26,727 nt of DNA from GWC2-56-14 sp043731355 (GTDB lineage Bacteria > Nitrospirota > UBA9217), in contig JAYTJE010000043.1 in assembly GCA_043731355.1 (NCBI GenBank), forward strand, positions 1 to 26,727, given 5' to 3'. Under the pieces are notes generated by a model, which made no database searches, was not told the origin of the DNA, and saw nothing but the letters and a program-made list of their open reading frames with translations. A program made the position numbers and the translations under genes. Below are positions 1-7,399 of this stretch, one piece after another; within the stretch, counting starts at the first letter, position 1; each line of letters opens with the position of its first letter.

Positions 1-24
1 TGCTTTGATCTTTGCAGCTATCAT
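1..24 (-). CDS. 5' end of an unidentified gene, cut by the window edge
   Basis: An ATG at 24 (minus strand) opens eight codons reading MIAAKIKA and then runs off the left edge. It is preceded by a strong Shine-Dalgarno sequence (GGAGGAG, about 7 bases upstream, seen as ctcctcc at 33-39 on the plus strand). It starts about 33 bp downstream of the stop of the zinc-ribbon gene on the same strand, so the two are probably co-transcribed. Too little is present to name a family. The call rests on the ribosome-binding site and the gene spacing. Confidence 0.5.
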
Positions 25-56
25 AATGATTTCTCCTCCCCACCCTCTACTCTAAT

Positions 57-305
57 TTACCATAGGGGAGGTGTCCCAGCTATATTGACACAGAGGGCAT
101 CATGACAAATGGGGCAATAGACGACCCCTATTTGCTCAACCTGTTTGTTTTTTGTCAGTGGCACTATCTCCGCCTTTTTACATTCCGGACAGGTCAAGGA
201 CACGTTGCCGGAAACAAAGAACTTCCTCTCGCACTTCGGGCAAATGAATATTTGCCTTGTGTTTATTGCATAATGCTGTTGCTGTTCCTTCTTTTTCGCA
301 ATCAT
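57..305 (-). CDS. Small zinc-ribbon protein (82 aa), function unknown
   Basis: The protein has three CxxC knuckles, CPKC at about residues 22-25, CPEC at about 39-42 and CPIC at about 64-67, plus a further Cys a few residues on. The first two make a classic four-Cys zinc ribbon and the third may form part of a second site. The first ten residues are basic and rich in Lys and Gln. No catalytic domain is visible. The start ATG at 305 has a usable GAGG sequence upstream. The protein could bind nucleic acid or another protein, but nothing in the sequence says which. Its only partner in sight is the cut gene 33 bp downstream. Confidence 0.6.
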   Translation of the reverse strand: MIAKKKEQQQHYAINTRQIFICPKCERKFFVSGNVSLTCPECKKAEIVPLTKNKQVEQIGVVYCPICHDALCVNIAGTPPLW

Positions 306-392
306 GGCAAACCTCGCTTGAGTGAATCAAGTTAGCACATATTCTGTTAATTTATCAAGACAATAGTGGATTTTCTGTGATCTGTTGAGCGG

Positions 393-869
393 TCAATTCA
401 CTTGGCCCCACAGGTCTCGCGTGAATTCGCATCCGCCATCTTCAGCAATCACACCGTATTCTTCGCCGATCTCGACGCGCTTGCCTTTCAGCGAGTATTC
501 GATCAGCACTTCGTGGTTTGCTATGGGCGACGATGCCTGCACGGATATAAACTGCTTTATCCTCGGATGCTTGGCTAATACCTTGCTCGCTTCGGTTTCT
601 TCATTGCTTGCAACAATGGCCATATCTCCGCCCACGATTGCAACGACAGCGACAGAATGGAGCTCTGCCACCCGCTCTCGCATCAGCTGACGCATTTTTT
701 CAGCATCCTCCTCTGACGTCATATCCAGGACGAGCCCCCGCGATTCAGAAATCTTTGCGCTTATAAAGAATGCAACCGGGTCCACTCCGCCGTTTTTCTT
801 GACGTTCTTTTTTGCCGATGTCGCAAACTGCTTCACGAGGTCTTTCAAAGCTTCTTTTGTAGGTTCCAT
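393..869 (-). CDS. Uncharacterised 158-aa protein in an operon with a TPR protein
   Basis: I do not recognise the family. The protein is soluble, with no signal peptide or membrane segment. Residues 1-25 are basic and predicted helical (MEPTKEALKDLV...). The middle has alternating hydrophobic stretches (VAVVAIVGGDMAIVA) suggesting a small alpha/beta fold, followed by acidic segments. A clear AAGGAGG ribosome-binding site precedes the ATG. It starts 35 bp after the TPR gene (904-1908) on the same strand, so the two are very likely one transcription unit and may act together. Coding quality and base composition look normal for the window. Confidence 0.6.
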   Translation of the reverse strand: MEPTKEALKDLVKQFATSAKKNVKKNGGVDPVAFFISAKISESRGLVLDMTSEEDAEKMRQLMRERVAELHSVAVVAIVGGDMAIVASNEETEASKVLAKHPRIKQFISVQASSPIANHEVLIEYSLKGKRVEIGEEYGVIAEDGGCEFTRDLWGQVN

Positions 870-903
870 AGTGCACCCTCCTTATAAAATGTCTGCCATA
901 ACA

Positions 904-1908
904 CTACACGCGCACAAGCAAGAGCGGTTCGACCGGTGACGTTACATCCCTGTTAGGATCATCGTCACCTTCGTCTAAGGACTTGAGCAACGATGTCAGG
1001 TTTTCATCTTCCGGAAAAAGAGCGAGTCCTCTCTGCACCACATCTCTTGCTCCACTCAACCACTCCATATCAGCATAGAAAACCCCGAGATTGTGATACA
1101 GATCAGAATCCTGGTCAGGATATTTGCTGAGCCCTTCCAAGAGAGTGTTCACCGCATCATCTTTCTTACCCATGTCAAAATATGCGCAGGACAGCCCGTT
1201 ATAAGCATCCGCGTTCCGAACGTGAACGGCATTGCCTTTTGCGATCCAGGCCTCAGGATCATCATTATTGTTTTCGAGCGCTGCCTTGAACAATGCGGCT
1301 GCCGCCTCCGGGTATCCAATATTCAGATTGCAATAGCCCAGCTTGATTTGATAGAGCGGTGGCGGAAGAGAACCGGATTTTACCAACAGACTGGTATAGA
1401 TAACGCATGCGTCATCGTAGCGGACAAGGTCGTTAAGTGCATCCGCGCAGCTCGCCTGGTAAGCGTCGTTCTCCGGATCGATCAGCCGGGCCATTTCGTA
1501 GTGCTCAAGAGCTTTCTCAAAGTTCATTTGCTTGGAATAAAAATTCCCCGCGTTAAGCAACAGAGATGTGCTCTCCGGATAAGATTTTAGCGACTCCTCA
1601 AGGATACTCTCGACCTCATCATATTGATTCAGTTCATCGAGTGCCCAAGACAGTCCGACACAAGTATCTTCATCCATTTCCTTTTCCGCCAATGCGCGAT
1701 AATATACGAGCCCTTCCTCATATCTGCCGCGTTGGAGCAATTCCCAGCCGAGATCTTTTTCGAGATCGCGAATTTTCAAGGTTAATCTTTTGCGAGAATT
1801 TTCCGACCGCGCACGGCCAAGTTTTCCCTGAGCGCTCTGGAGTTCCATAATGCTGTCTTTCAACCAGTCAGCGTCCTCGTCGGAGGTAACCGGTGCATCG
1901 GCATTCAT
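904..1908 (-). CDS. Tetratricopeptide-repeat protein (about 334 aa)
   Basis: The sequence contains at least five TPR units recognised by the pattern W/L..G..Y...G....A...Y..A....P, for example LLNAGNFYSKQMNFEKALEH and the later YHNLGVFYADMEW stretch. The first 60 residues are charged and probably helical, and the last 25 are acidic. There is no signal peptide, so it is probably a cytosolic scaffold. The frame is open to an ATG at 1944, but the ATG at 1908 is preferred because AAGGAG lies 8 bases upstream of it and the upstream start has no good site. The next gene downstream is the unknown 158-aa protein. TPRs do not indicate the partner. Confidence 0.7.
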   Translation of the reverse strand: MNADAPVTSDEDADWLKDSIMELQSAQGKLGRARSENSRKRLTLKIRDLEKDLGWELLQRGRYEEGLVYYRALAEKEMDEDTCVGLSWALDELNQYDEVESILEESLKSYPESTSLLLNAGNFYSKQMNFEKALEHYEMARLIDPENDAYQASCADALNDLVRYDDACVIYTSLLVKSGSLPPPLYQIKLGYCNLNIGYPEAAAALFKAALENNNDDPEAWIAKGNAVHVRNADAYNGLSCAYFDMGKKDDAVNTLLEGLSKYPDQDSDLYHNLGVFYADMEWLSGARDVVQRGLALFPEDENLTSLLKSLDEGDDDPNRDVTSPVEPLLLVRV

Positions 1909-2024
1909 CTCGATATCTCCTTCATGGAAGCAGTTTGTTTTCATGAGCTAAGTATACAGACAGACCTCCCCCAGGGAGTGTCCTATGTTTATTTTAGGGT
2001 GTATTTTTGACGGGCAAATAGGCG

Positions 2025-2984
2025 CTAATACAGGTGGGCGATTCTCTTTGCTTCTTCTTTGACGAGCGTGCGGAGGGCCTTCGGTTTGATCACTTCCACA
2101 TCGGACCCATGGCTGAGAATTTCCATCATAATCTCGGCAAAACTCGATACAGGAAAGGTCAATTCAAGCGAGCCGTCTTTGAGAAGTTTTTCTTTCTGAT
2201 CTTTGTGCCACATCTGGCCTTTGATCCACCGTGATTTCCACGGAGAGAACCTGAGTGTGACAGCATATTTCGGCTGCCCTTTGAAGATGCCGAATGCCGA
2301 CTGCATGTGTTTCTTGATATCAAAGTTAGCCGGGATGCAGAAGGTTTCATCCAATATCCGGGTGTCCTTCATTCTGGCAAGCACGAAATCGCGCAGGTCT
2401 TCACGATCATGACACCAAGCGATAAGATGCCATGTGCCCATGTAGTTGACCAAGTGGTATGGGTCTACGGTCCTCACCGTTTCGCTGTCTGAGGCTGGCG
2501 AGTAATAGTTGAACGCAAGACTTCGTTTCTTTAGACAGCCTTCCAGTGCCGGAGTAAAGCAAGCCTGAGGCGCCGGGGTGTTGCCGATGAGCTGCAAAGA
2601 TACAGCATTTTCAACTGACTTGTCAGGGACATTCTGCTGGAGGAGGGAGGTTATTTTCTGCAATATCGCTGAAATATCGTCGCCCGCCTTGCCGCCGCTC
2701 AAATCATGCAGCACTTTCTGAGCGAACAGCAGAGCGGTGAGTTCTTCCGGTGAAAGGTAGGTCAGGGGAAGAGAAAAGGCGTTGTTTTTGTAAAGGTAGC
2801 CCTTTTGATTCTTATCGTATAAAAGAGGGCAGTTGAGCCTATCCCGCATGAACTCGATGTCACGTTGAGCAGTCTTGACAGACAGTTCAAACTGAGCGGC
2901 GAGCCTGCTGGCATTGGGATATTTCTTTTGACGTGTCTGGTTATCGAACCAGACATATCGCTCAAAAATAATTCTGCGGCTCAT
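2025..2984 (-). CDS. WYL-domain transcriptional regulator (HTH-WYL-WCX)
   Basis: The N-terminus (about residues 1-65) is a winged helix-turn-helix of the DeoR/HTH_11 type, with the run SVKTAQRDIEFMRDRL as the recognition region and a wing around PLLYDKNQKGYLY. A WYL domain follows (about 145-215), in which YYSPASDSETVRTVDPYHLV and TWHLIAWCHDREDLRDF match the family pattern. A WCX-type C-terminal extension ends the protein. WYL proteins bind a ligand, often nucleic acid or a nucleotide, and regulate phage-defence, DNA-damage or accessory genes. The target here is not known. GGGAG lies 6 bases before the ATG. It is a single gene, unlinked by spacing to its neighbours, and sits at the edge of the toxin-antitoxin zone. 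Confidence 0.85.
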   Translation of the reverse strand: MSRRIIFERYVWFDNQTRQKKYPNASRLAAQFELSVKTAQRDIEFMRDRLNCPLLYDKNQKGYLYKNNAFSLPLTYLSPEELTALLFAQKVLHDLSGGKAGDDISAILQKITSLLQQNVPDKSVENAVSLQLIGNTPAPQACFTPALEGCLKKRSLAFNYYSPASDSETVRTVDPYHLVNYMGTWHLIAWCHDREDLRDFVLARMKDTRILDETFCIPANFDIKKHMQSAFGIFKGQPKYAVTLRFSPWKSRWIKGQMWHKDQKEKLLKDGSLELTFPVSSFAEIMMEILSHGSDVEVIKPKALRTLVKEEAKRIAHLY

Positions 2985-3013
2985 GCATTCTCCCTACTGT
3001 TTACATGAGCGAG

Positions 3014-3042
3014 AGTTTACCGGAAAGAAACTATGATTACAA
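3014..3042 (-). promoter_or_regulatory. Candidate promoter of the WYL regulator
   Basis: On the minus strand a -35-like TTGTAA (3037-3042) and a -10-like TAAACT (3014-3019) are separated by 17 bp. They lie about 30 bp upstream of the ATG at 2984. The hexamer gtttac occurs twice on the plus strand, at 2999-3004 and 3015-3020, 16 bp apart. It overlaps the -10 and the leader, which would suit autoregulation. Confidence 0.4.
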
Positions 3043-3079
3043 GAAGAGAAGCAGCTATGAATGGGGCACACCCCAGACT

Positions 3080-3367
3080 TCAAGCCGTTCTCTTTGCCTT
3101 CAGCGTGATGAACAACTCGGCGTCCAGGGCGTTCGCGATCTTCTTGAGCGTCGCAAGATTCGGCAGGCCGTGGGTCAGCCCCTCGATCCGGGCGATTGTG
3201 GGCTGAGGCATGCCGGTCTTATCCGCGACATCCTGCTGCGTCATCTTCTTTTTCAGTCGCTGGTTGATAATGCTCCGAGCCAGTTCGAACTCGGGCTGCA
3301 TGTTTTCATGAGCAGCCATGACCGCCTTGTCCTTGAGCAATTCTTTTCTGTGTGTTTTGTAATTCAT
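3080..3367 (-). CDS. higA: XRE-family antitoxin (HigA-like), module 1
   Basis: This 95-aa protein has a central helix-turn-helix (about residues 35-90). The pattern MTQQDVADKTGMPQPTIARIE is a textbook Xre/Cro fold, followed by NLATLKKIANALDAELFI. The first 35 residues are helical and probably contact the toxin. The start ATG overlaps the stop of the upstream RelE/HigB-like gene by four bases (ATGA), giving translational coupling in toxin-first order, the standard higBA arrangement. As in the family, it should neutralise the toxin and repress the promoter at 3735-3763. The gene appears intact. Confidence 0.85.
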   Translation of the reverse strand: MNYKTHRKELLKDKAVMAAHENMQPEFELARSIINQRLKKKMTQQDVADKTGMPQPTIARIEGLTHGLPNLATLKKIANALDAELFITLKAKRTA

Positions 3368-3729
3368 GATCCCGCCTGCCCCTTTCTTGAAAGGTATTCC
3401 TTCATCCGTTTCTCCGCTATTTCGATCTCACGATGAGGCGTTTTGTCCGTCTTCTTCGTGAATCCGTGCAGGAGAACCAGCTTCCTGCCGGTAAATGCAA
3501 AATAGAAAATGCGGTGTATGTTCTGTTTGTCCTTGATCCGTATCTCGAAAAGCTTTCGCGTCCCGGTAATGGGCTTCACGTAGGGCTCCCGCACATTCAA
3601 GCCGTACTCGGTGAGAAGGTCCGCGATGAAGATAAACTTCGCTTTGCTGTCCGGCGAAAGAGCGTCGATGAACTCCTTTATCGGTGATCTGCCGCCATCG
3701 GAAACAAAATACTCTATTCCCCATTCCAT
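3364..3729 (-). CDS. higB: RelE/HigB-type toxin, module 1 (phage-derived Gp49-like)
   Basis: The 121-aa protein matches the RelE/HigB (Gp49) superfamily, with DGGRSPIKEFIDAL near the N-terminus, then RKLFEIRIKDKQNIHRIFYF and LVLLHGFTKKTDKTPHREIE, the conserved strand and late helix of these ribosome-dependent mRNA interferases. Basic residues in the strands fit the catalytic surface. Family knowledge predicts cleavage of mRNA on the ribosome. The ATG at 3729 lies only five bases from the predicted -10 hexamer, so the message is probably leaderless, and there is no Shine-Dalgarno sequence. The antitoxin gene overlaps its 3' end by four bases. The reading frame is complete. Confidence 0.85.
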   Translation of the reverse strand: MEWGIEYFVSDGGRSPIKEFIDALSPDSKAKFIFIADLLTEYGLNVREPYVKPITGTRKLFEIRIKDKQNIHRIFYFAFTGRKLVLLHGFTKKTDKTPHREIEIAEKRMKEYLSRKGQAGS

Positions 3730-3734
3730 AATTC

Positions 3735-3763
3735 AGCATATAGCAATAATGCTATAATTGCAA
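3735..3763 (-). promoter_or_regulatory. higBA-1 promoter with palindromic operator
   Basis: The minus strand has TTGCAA (3758-3763) and TATGCT (3735-3740) with 17 bp between. An 18-bp inverted repeat, tatagcaataatgctata (3739-3756, 7-bp arms and 4-bp centre), fills the spacer. This is the expected place for a HigA operator. The predicted start of transcription coincides with the ATG of the toxin. Confidence 0.6.
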
Positions 3764-3765
3764 GC

Positions 3766-3794
3766 AAAAAAAGACCCCCGGTTTCCCAGGGGCC
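3766..3794 (-). terminator. Intrinsic terminator after the ATPase remnant
   Basis: On the minus strand, a G+C-rich stem (CCCC-T-GG, GAAA loop, CC-GGGG, with a bulged T) is followed by GTC and then seven T. It lies about 60 bp past the stop of the truncated ATPase gene at 3854 and insulates the higBA promoter from upstream read-through. Confidence 0.6.
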
Positions 3795-3853
3795 TTATGC
3801 CCTTTTTATGCCCGTCAGACCGGAGAATCTGCCAAATGTGCTGATACCATCTA

Positions 3854-5047
3854 TCAACACAACCATACCGGCAGGAACAAGACCGCTTCTGTCTTGCTGA
3901 AATAATCCTTCGTCAACACGATGCCGGTGCCCGTATCATATTCCTGTTGAAAGTGCACGATGCCCGAAGGGACCTTCGGCCTGGTAAAGGCGCTGTACTT
4001 CACTTCGATCGGTTTGATGTCCTTTTCCTTTACAACAACAAAATCCACTTCGTTCTTTGCCAGCGTTCTCCAGAAATGAATCTCCTGCAAGGGAGCAAGG
4101 TTCTTGAGCATGTTCGCATACACGCCGTTTTCAACCAGCGCGCCCGCATCGGCGCGGTCGTCGAGACGTCCGAGGTTCCTGATCACGATGTTTCTCATGC
4201 CGGTATCCACAAAGTATATCTTCGGCATCTTGCTGATCTCTTTCCGGGGGTTGCCGGAATACGGCGTAACGGTTTTGATGATGAATGTATTTTCAAGCAG
4301 AAAGAGATACCGCTCCAGTGTTTCCCGCGCGATCTTGACGGAAGTGCAAAGTTCCGAGAGATTAACGAGGCTGCCTACTTGCAATGCAAGGACCCTGAGC
4401 AAATTATTGAACGCGGTGATGTTGTCCACGCGCATGATGTCCTTGATGTCTTTTTTGACGTATGAATTGTAGATGTCGGTAAGATAAGCCGTCTTCTTAT
4501 CGTGCTCGGCTTCCAGCGCCACTTTGGGATAACCGCCGAATATAATGTACTCCTGAAAATACCGGGACAGGTCGGACTTGAGAAGGCGGGCGGGGATCTG
4601 ATCAATTTCTGTTTTTTTGCCGAGGTGTCGTATGTCGCTCTTAACGAGCGCATCAGACAAAGCCTGCTCACCTTTGAATACAAGAAACTCCGAGAAGTCG
4701 AGCGGGAAGATTTCGAAAACCACCTTCCGGCCCGCAAGAGAATCCTTGAACTTCCTGCGAATCTCCAGCGTCGAAGACCCGGACACGATCAGTTTGAGGT
4801 TTTTATGATTGTCCGCGATGAGTTTCAGGAAGTTCGCGGGATTGGCCATGTACTGTATTTCATCCACAAAGATGAACTGCTTTTTCTTCGTATCAACACC
4901 CGTCGCGCCCAGATATGCAAGGAACTCCTTCACCCCCGCGTTGAACACATCGAGCAGCGCCAAGTCCTCGGTAGATGTCAAGTGAATTGGCAAGCCCGCG
5001 CTCCTCATCCATGCACCGAACCTTCCCGCTGAATGCCGGCCAACCAC
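3854..5047 (-). pseudogene. 5'-truncated DUF4143-type AAA ATPase (no Walker A)
   Basis: This open frame of up to 397 aa matches the large family of ATP-binding proteins with a C-terminal DUF4143 domain. It keeps Walker B (FIFVDEIQY, about residues 57-65), the sensor strand KLIVSGSS and FPLDFSEFL, then the winged-helix part (NLSELCTSVKIARETLERYLFLLENTFII) and the nuclease-like C-terminal segment (RTLAKNEVDFVVVKE...IEVKY). What is missing is the N-terminal part, about 60 residues, that should carry GxxRxGKT. Recognisable homology begins around EDLALLDVF, and the residues before it look unrelated. It has probably lost ATPase activity by a 5' deletion. A GTG (5047) or ATG (5008) could still start a remnant protein. 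Confidence 0.6.
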
Positions 5048-5315
5048 GCTGATAAATCGTCACGGCTCGCGGCCAGAAGCGAGGGTATTTTCTGAGGGTC
5101 TTCGATGACCCCGAGCATGTTATACAGCGCCATAAAAGCCGTCAAGCCGTAGACGAAGGTTGTGTATGCGCGACCCTTCCGTGTCAAATGCTTTTTTTAG
5201 GATTAAAGATATTTTAAGATAAGCTGGGAAATTGAGGGCGCCGGGATCGGCGGGATGTGGTCTTATACATTTCACGATCAATGCCAAGGGTGGATAAGAC
5301 CGCACCGGCAAGCAA
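5048..5315. other. Decayed spacer between the ATPase and MazF remnants
   Basis: No gene is recognisable. A short minus-strand frame (5005-5187) encodes about 60 aa ending in DLSAWLAGIQREGSVHG. It may be a remnant of a further lost gene, but I cannot place it. Its 3' end overlaps the first codons of the truncated ATPase frame, which fits a deletion joining two unrelated genes. Confidence 0.35.
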
Positions 5316-5408
5316 CTAAAGTGCCTTTTGACTGACCGTGCCGTACTTCTTTATCAAACGGTTTTTGTCGATCCCCCGCAGCTGGAAGCACGGGGCAATG
5401 GTATCCTG
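5316..5408 (-). pseudogene. C-terminal remnant of a MazF/PemK-type toxin
   Basis: A stretch of about 30 codons read from 5408 to the TAG at 5316-5318 encodes FQLRGIDKNRLIKKYGTVSQ. This closely resembles the conserved C-terminal helix region of PemK/MazF mRNA interferases (pattern Q-[LI]-R-[AGT]-[IL]-D-[KR]-x-R-[LI]-x-[KR]-x-x-G). A stop codon lies immediately upstream in frame, and nothing of the N-terminal two-thirds of a normal 110-aa MazF is visible. It is therefore a dead fragment. The match is short, so the family call is moderate. Confidence 0.45.
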
Positions 5409-5472
5409 CTATAGGCCGCCTTCGTCTTTTTCATCATTTGCCAGCCCTTGCGCTGCATCATTGCCGGTTGGT

Positions 5473-5934
5473 TTATCGATGCAGCCTTTCATCATAAACG
5501 AAATCCTCCACAGCAACTATCTTGACGGATTTCATATCGGGGTGCGCCGGATTGATGAGCACATTGAATTCATGAAGGATAACGGCGGACGGGACTCGCA
5601 GCAAAAGGCTTTCACCGTTCGTGGCCCAATTGGTTCCGCGTGAAGCTACAATAAAGGAGGGTGGATATTTGCGCCAATCCGTCGGTAGCGATCCCACATC
5701 GCTGTCCTTTGGAACGATTGATTCAGGGACTCCGATTGAGACCATTTTTCGCCCTCTCAGGAAATCAGGCGACATCATGTGAACCAGGGCTTCCATCGCT
5801 GCAAGCGAGCGATTCTCAGCTGTATAAATAATCGGCGTCCCTTTATGGTTCCACCTGCCGCCGCCCAGCCGAGCCCCCTCGCCCGATAAATCCCCGGCGT
5901 ATTTCGAGCGCGATACCCGGTAAAGGGTCCTCAC
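5473..5934 (-). CDS. RES-domain toxin (NAD-targeting family)
   Basis: The 153-aa protein is a typical RES domain. It has LYRVSRSKYAGDLSGEGARL at the start, GGRWNHKGTPIIYTAEN (the R of RWN and the Y of IYTAE are signature positions), then SLAAMEALVH and the S of VPSAVILHEFNVLINPAHPD. These supply the conserved Arg, Glu and Ser of the name. Characterised RES toxins such as MbcT and ParT degrade or use NAD+, and that activity is inferred here from the family. Translation starts at a GTG whose four bases GTGA overlap the stop of the upstream antitoxin, so the two are coupled. The gene appears intact. Confidence 0.88.
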   Translation of the reverse strand: MRTLYRVSRSKYAGDLSGEGARLGGGRWNHKGTPIIYTAENRSLAAMEALVHMMSPDFLRGRKMVSIGVPESIVPKDSDVGSLPTDWRKYPPSFIVASRGTNWATNGESLLLRVPSAVILHEFNVLINPAHPDMKSVKIVAVEDFVYDERLHR

Positions 5935-6389
5935 GCAAAAACTCCATAATCAATGCGAACAAGCTCATCCATCACCAGTTGTACGCCTGTTTGCAGAGTC
6001 ACCAGTTCGCTCGGGATTTTCCCGCCCAGCGCCACGTTCGGAGTGTTGAACCACCGCATGAAATTATCGCGTGATTCAAATACTTCGGCGCCCTTTACCA
6101 TAATACGGGCCAATTGTATAATGTGCTCTGACACGGTGGGACTGAACCTCTGGTCCATTTTATATCTCTGTATAGTCCGCAGCGTAACCGGCAGCAACCG
6201 CGCGAGCTTCTCCGGCGTAAACTCAAAGCACTGCCCAAAATAGATGAGCGAACCCTTGGTGACGCCCTGTTTGCTGAGTTCAATGACATCCATTTCGGAT
6301 TTAAGCTTTCTATGAAAAGCTTTTTGAAAAATCCCCGCCGCGTCCTGATCGCGTTCCCTAACTGTTTTTTTTGCCGTTAGTGTTCGCAT
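5931..6389 (-). CDS. Xre/MbcA/ParS antitoxin (DUF2384) of the RES pair
   Basis: The 152-aa protein has an Xre-like helix-turn-helix in the middle (FTPEKLARLLPVTLRTIQRY, about residues 56-75). The MbcA/ParS toxin-binding region follows, recognised by ESRDNFMRWFNTPNVALGGK and the closing IDYGVFA, close to the family ending DYGVxA. The antitoxin gene comes first and the toxin second, the usual order for RES-Xre modules. It is preceded by a strong promoter carrying an inverted repeat (6420-6462), so autorepression is likely. The start ATG at 6389 follows a run of purines (AGAGGGGGG). Confidence 0.88.
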   Translation of the reverse strand: MRTLTAKKTVRERDQDAAGIFQKAFHRKLKSEMDVIELSKQGVTKGSLIYFGQCFEFTPEKLARLLPVTLRTIQRYKMDQRFSPTVSEHIIQLARIMVKGAEVFESRDNFMRWFNTPNVALGGKIPSELVTLQTGVQLVMDELVRIDYGVFA

Positions 6390-6419
6390 AAACAGCCCCC
6401 CCTCTTCTCCTGTTCATTC

Positions 6420-6462
6420 CGACATTTGTCATACTAATACTACAAAATGTCGCAATTGTCAA
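6420..6462 (-). promoter_or_regulatory. RES-Xre promoter with inverted-repeat operator
   Basis: The minus strand reads TTGACA (6457-6462), 17 bp, TATTAG (6434-6439). Two inverted arms bracket the -10: cgacatttgt (6420-6429, plus strand) and acaaaatgtcg (6442-6452), complementary except for one extra base. That placement suits an Xre repressor site. Confidence 0.6.
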
Positions 6463-6475
6463 AGAGAAATGCGGC

Positions 6476-6787
6476 CTAAACGGGAATCTCAAGCAGAATC
6501 TTGTCGTAATTCACCAGGGGAGTAGTTTTCTCCCTGCCATATAGGAGAAGTTGTCGATGAATCCGGTGGTGACGACAATGCTCATCTCAGGCCGCAGCCG
6601 GTGCGCCCGTTCAGCAAGCTCCAGCCCCTTCATGCCGGGCAGGATAATATCGGTCACCAGAACATCGAAGGCCGCTCCGTTGATCCGTTCCAGGGCGGCT
6701 TCGGCCTCGGGGCGTGAAGTACTGCTGCAAGAGGCGGGACAGGACCGTGTCGTCGTCAACTACAATAATGGCGTATTTATCATCCAT
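6476..6787 (-). pseudogene. Broken response-regulator receiver domain
   Basis: An ATG at 6787 begins MDDKYAIIVVDDDTVLSRLL, a receiver N-terminus with its acidic pocket. The frame then shifts. The second frame carries EAALERINGAAFDVLVTDII with the phospho-acceptor Asp, LPGMKGLEL and the conserved Thr of VVTTGF. A second shift follows, so the end reads YDKILLEIPV in yet another frame before a TAG. The spacing between the acidic pocket and the phospho-acceptor is roughly eight residues short, and the conserved Lys-Pro region is missing. Two lesions in such a short domain mean it is not functional. No output domain or partner kinase is visible. Confidence 0.7.
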
Positions 6788-6937
6788 GGCCGAGGTACGG
6801 CGGGGAAAGCCGCATGGGGCTTACTAGAGCAAATTCACGACCTTCATACCATGAAAAACAACCAGCTATACATGCTGTCGATTCCGGGCAACGAGGGAGT
6901 GACAAAACTGCTGAAGGGAACAACTGTCGAGCGGGAC

Positions 6938-6970
6938 AAAAAAGCAGGCCCTGAAAATCAGGACCTGCTT
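6938..6970 (-). terminator. Intrinsic terminator of the cold-shock gene
   Basis: On the minus strand, AAGCAGGTCCTGA, a short loop and TCAGGGCCTGCTT form a stem of about 12 bp with one G-T pair. The stem runs straight into TTTTTT. It lies 20 bp after the cold-shock stop codon. Confidence 0.8.
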
Positions 6971-6989
6971 GATCGGGTAATGCGCAGGT

Positions 6990-7190
6990 TTAGAGCTTTA
7001 CGACATTAGCGGCCTTGGGGCCCTTGGGAGAATCGACGACGTCGAACTCCACTTGCTGGCCTTCCGCAAGGGACTTGAAGCCGGTGTCCTGGATGTCGCC
7101 GAAATGAACGAATACATCTCCGCCCTTTTCGCGGGTAATAAAACCAAACCCTTTGGCGTCATTAAACCACTTCACGGTGCCTTTTTCCAT
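6990..7190 (-). CDS. csp: Cold-shock domain protein (CspA family)
   Basis: The 66-aa protein is a complete cold-shock domain. RNP1 reads KGFGFI (residues 13-18) and RNP2 reads VFVHF (residues 26-30), preceded by GTVKWFN. It binds single-stranded RNA or DNA and melts RNA structure. AAGGAGG sits 9 bases before the ATG. The gene is monocistronic, with its own promoter (7306-7334) and terminator (6938-6970), and a leader of roughly 110 bases, long enough for the temperature-responsive control known in csp genes. That control is inferred from family knowledge. Whether it is cold-induced or constitutive cannot be told. Confidence 0.95.
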   Translation of the reverse strand: MEKGTVKWFNDAKGFGFITREKGGDVFVHFGDIQDTGFKSLAEGQQVEFDVVDSPKGPKAANVVKL

Positions 7191-7305
7191 GGTGAGCTAC
7201 CTCCTTCTTATGAAATTGAAGCTGACGGAAAGGCGCAACAAAAAACCTCAAGAGAAAACTCTTTGCGGTCTCTCTACCAATGACTTCCGGAACTTCTGAA
7301 AACAG

Positions 7306-7334
7306 ATAATGCCATTAGCGGGAGCACAAGTCAA
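7306..7334 (-). promoter_or_regulatory. Cold-shock gene promoter
   Basis: The minus strand has TTGACT (7329-7334), 17 bp, CATTAT (7306-7311). Transcription would start near 7299, giving a leader of about 110 nt before the ATG at 7190. Confidence 0.55.
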
Positions 7335-7399
7335 GGATTTTTATTGTTCCACGTTGAGAACATTCGCGTAAAAATATTTCGTGGTTCAAGCAGAAGACC

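Noticed and set aside
3749..3798. Possible plus-strand transcript from a TGCTATAAT element
   Set aside because: The element is part of the higBA operator palindrome, and only a weak short hairpin with five T follows; there is no gene behind it.
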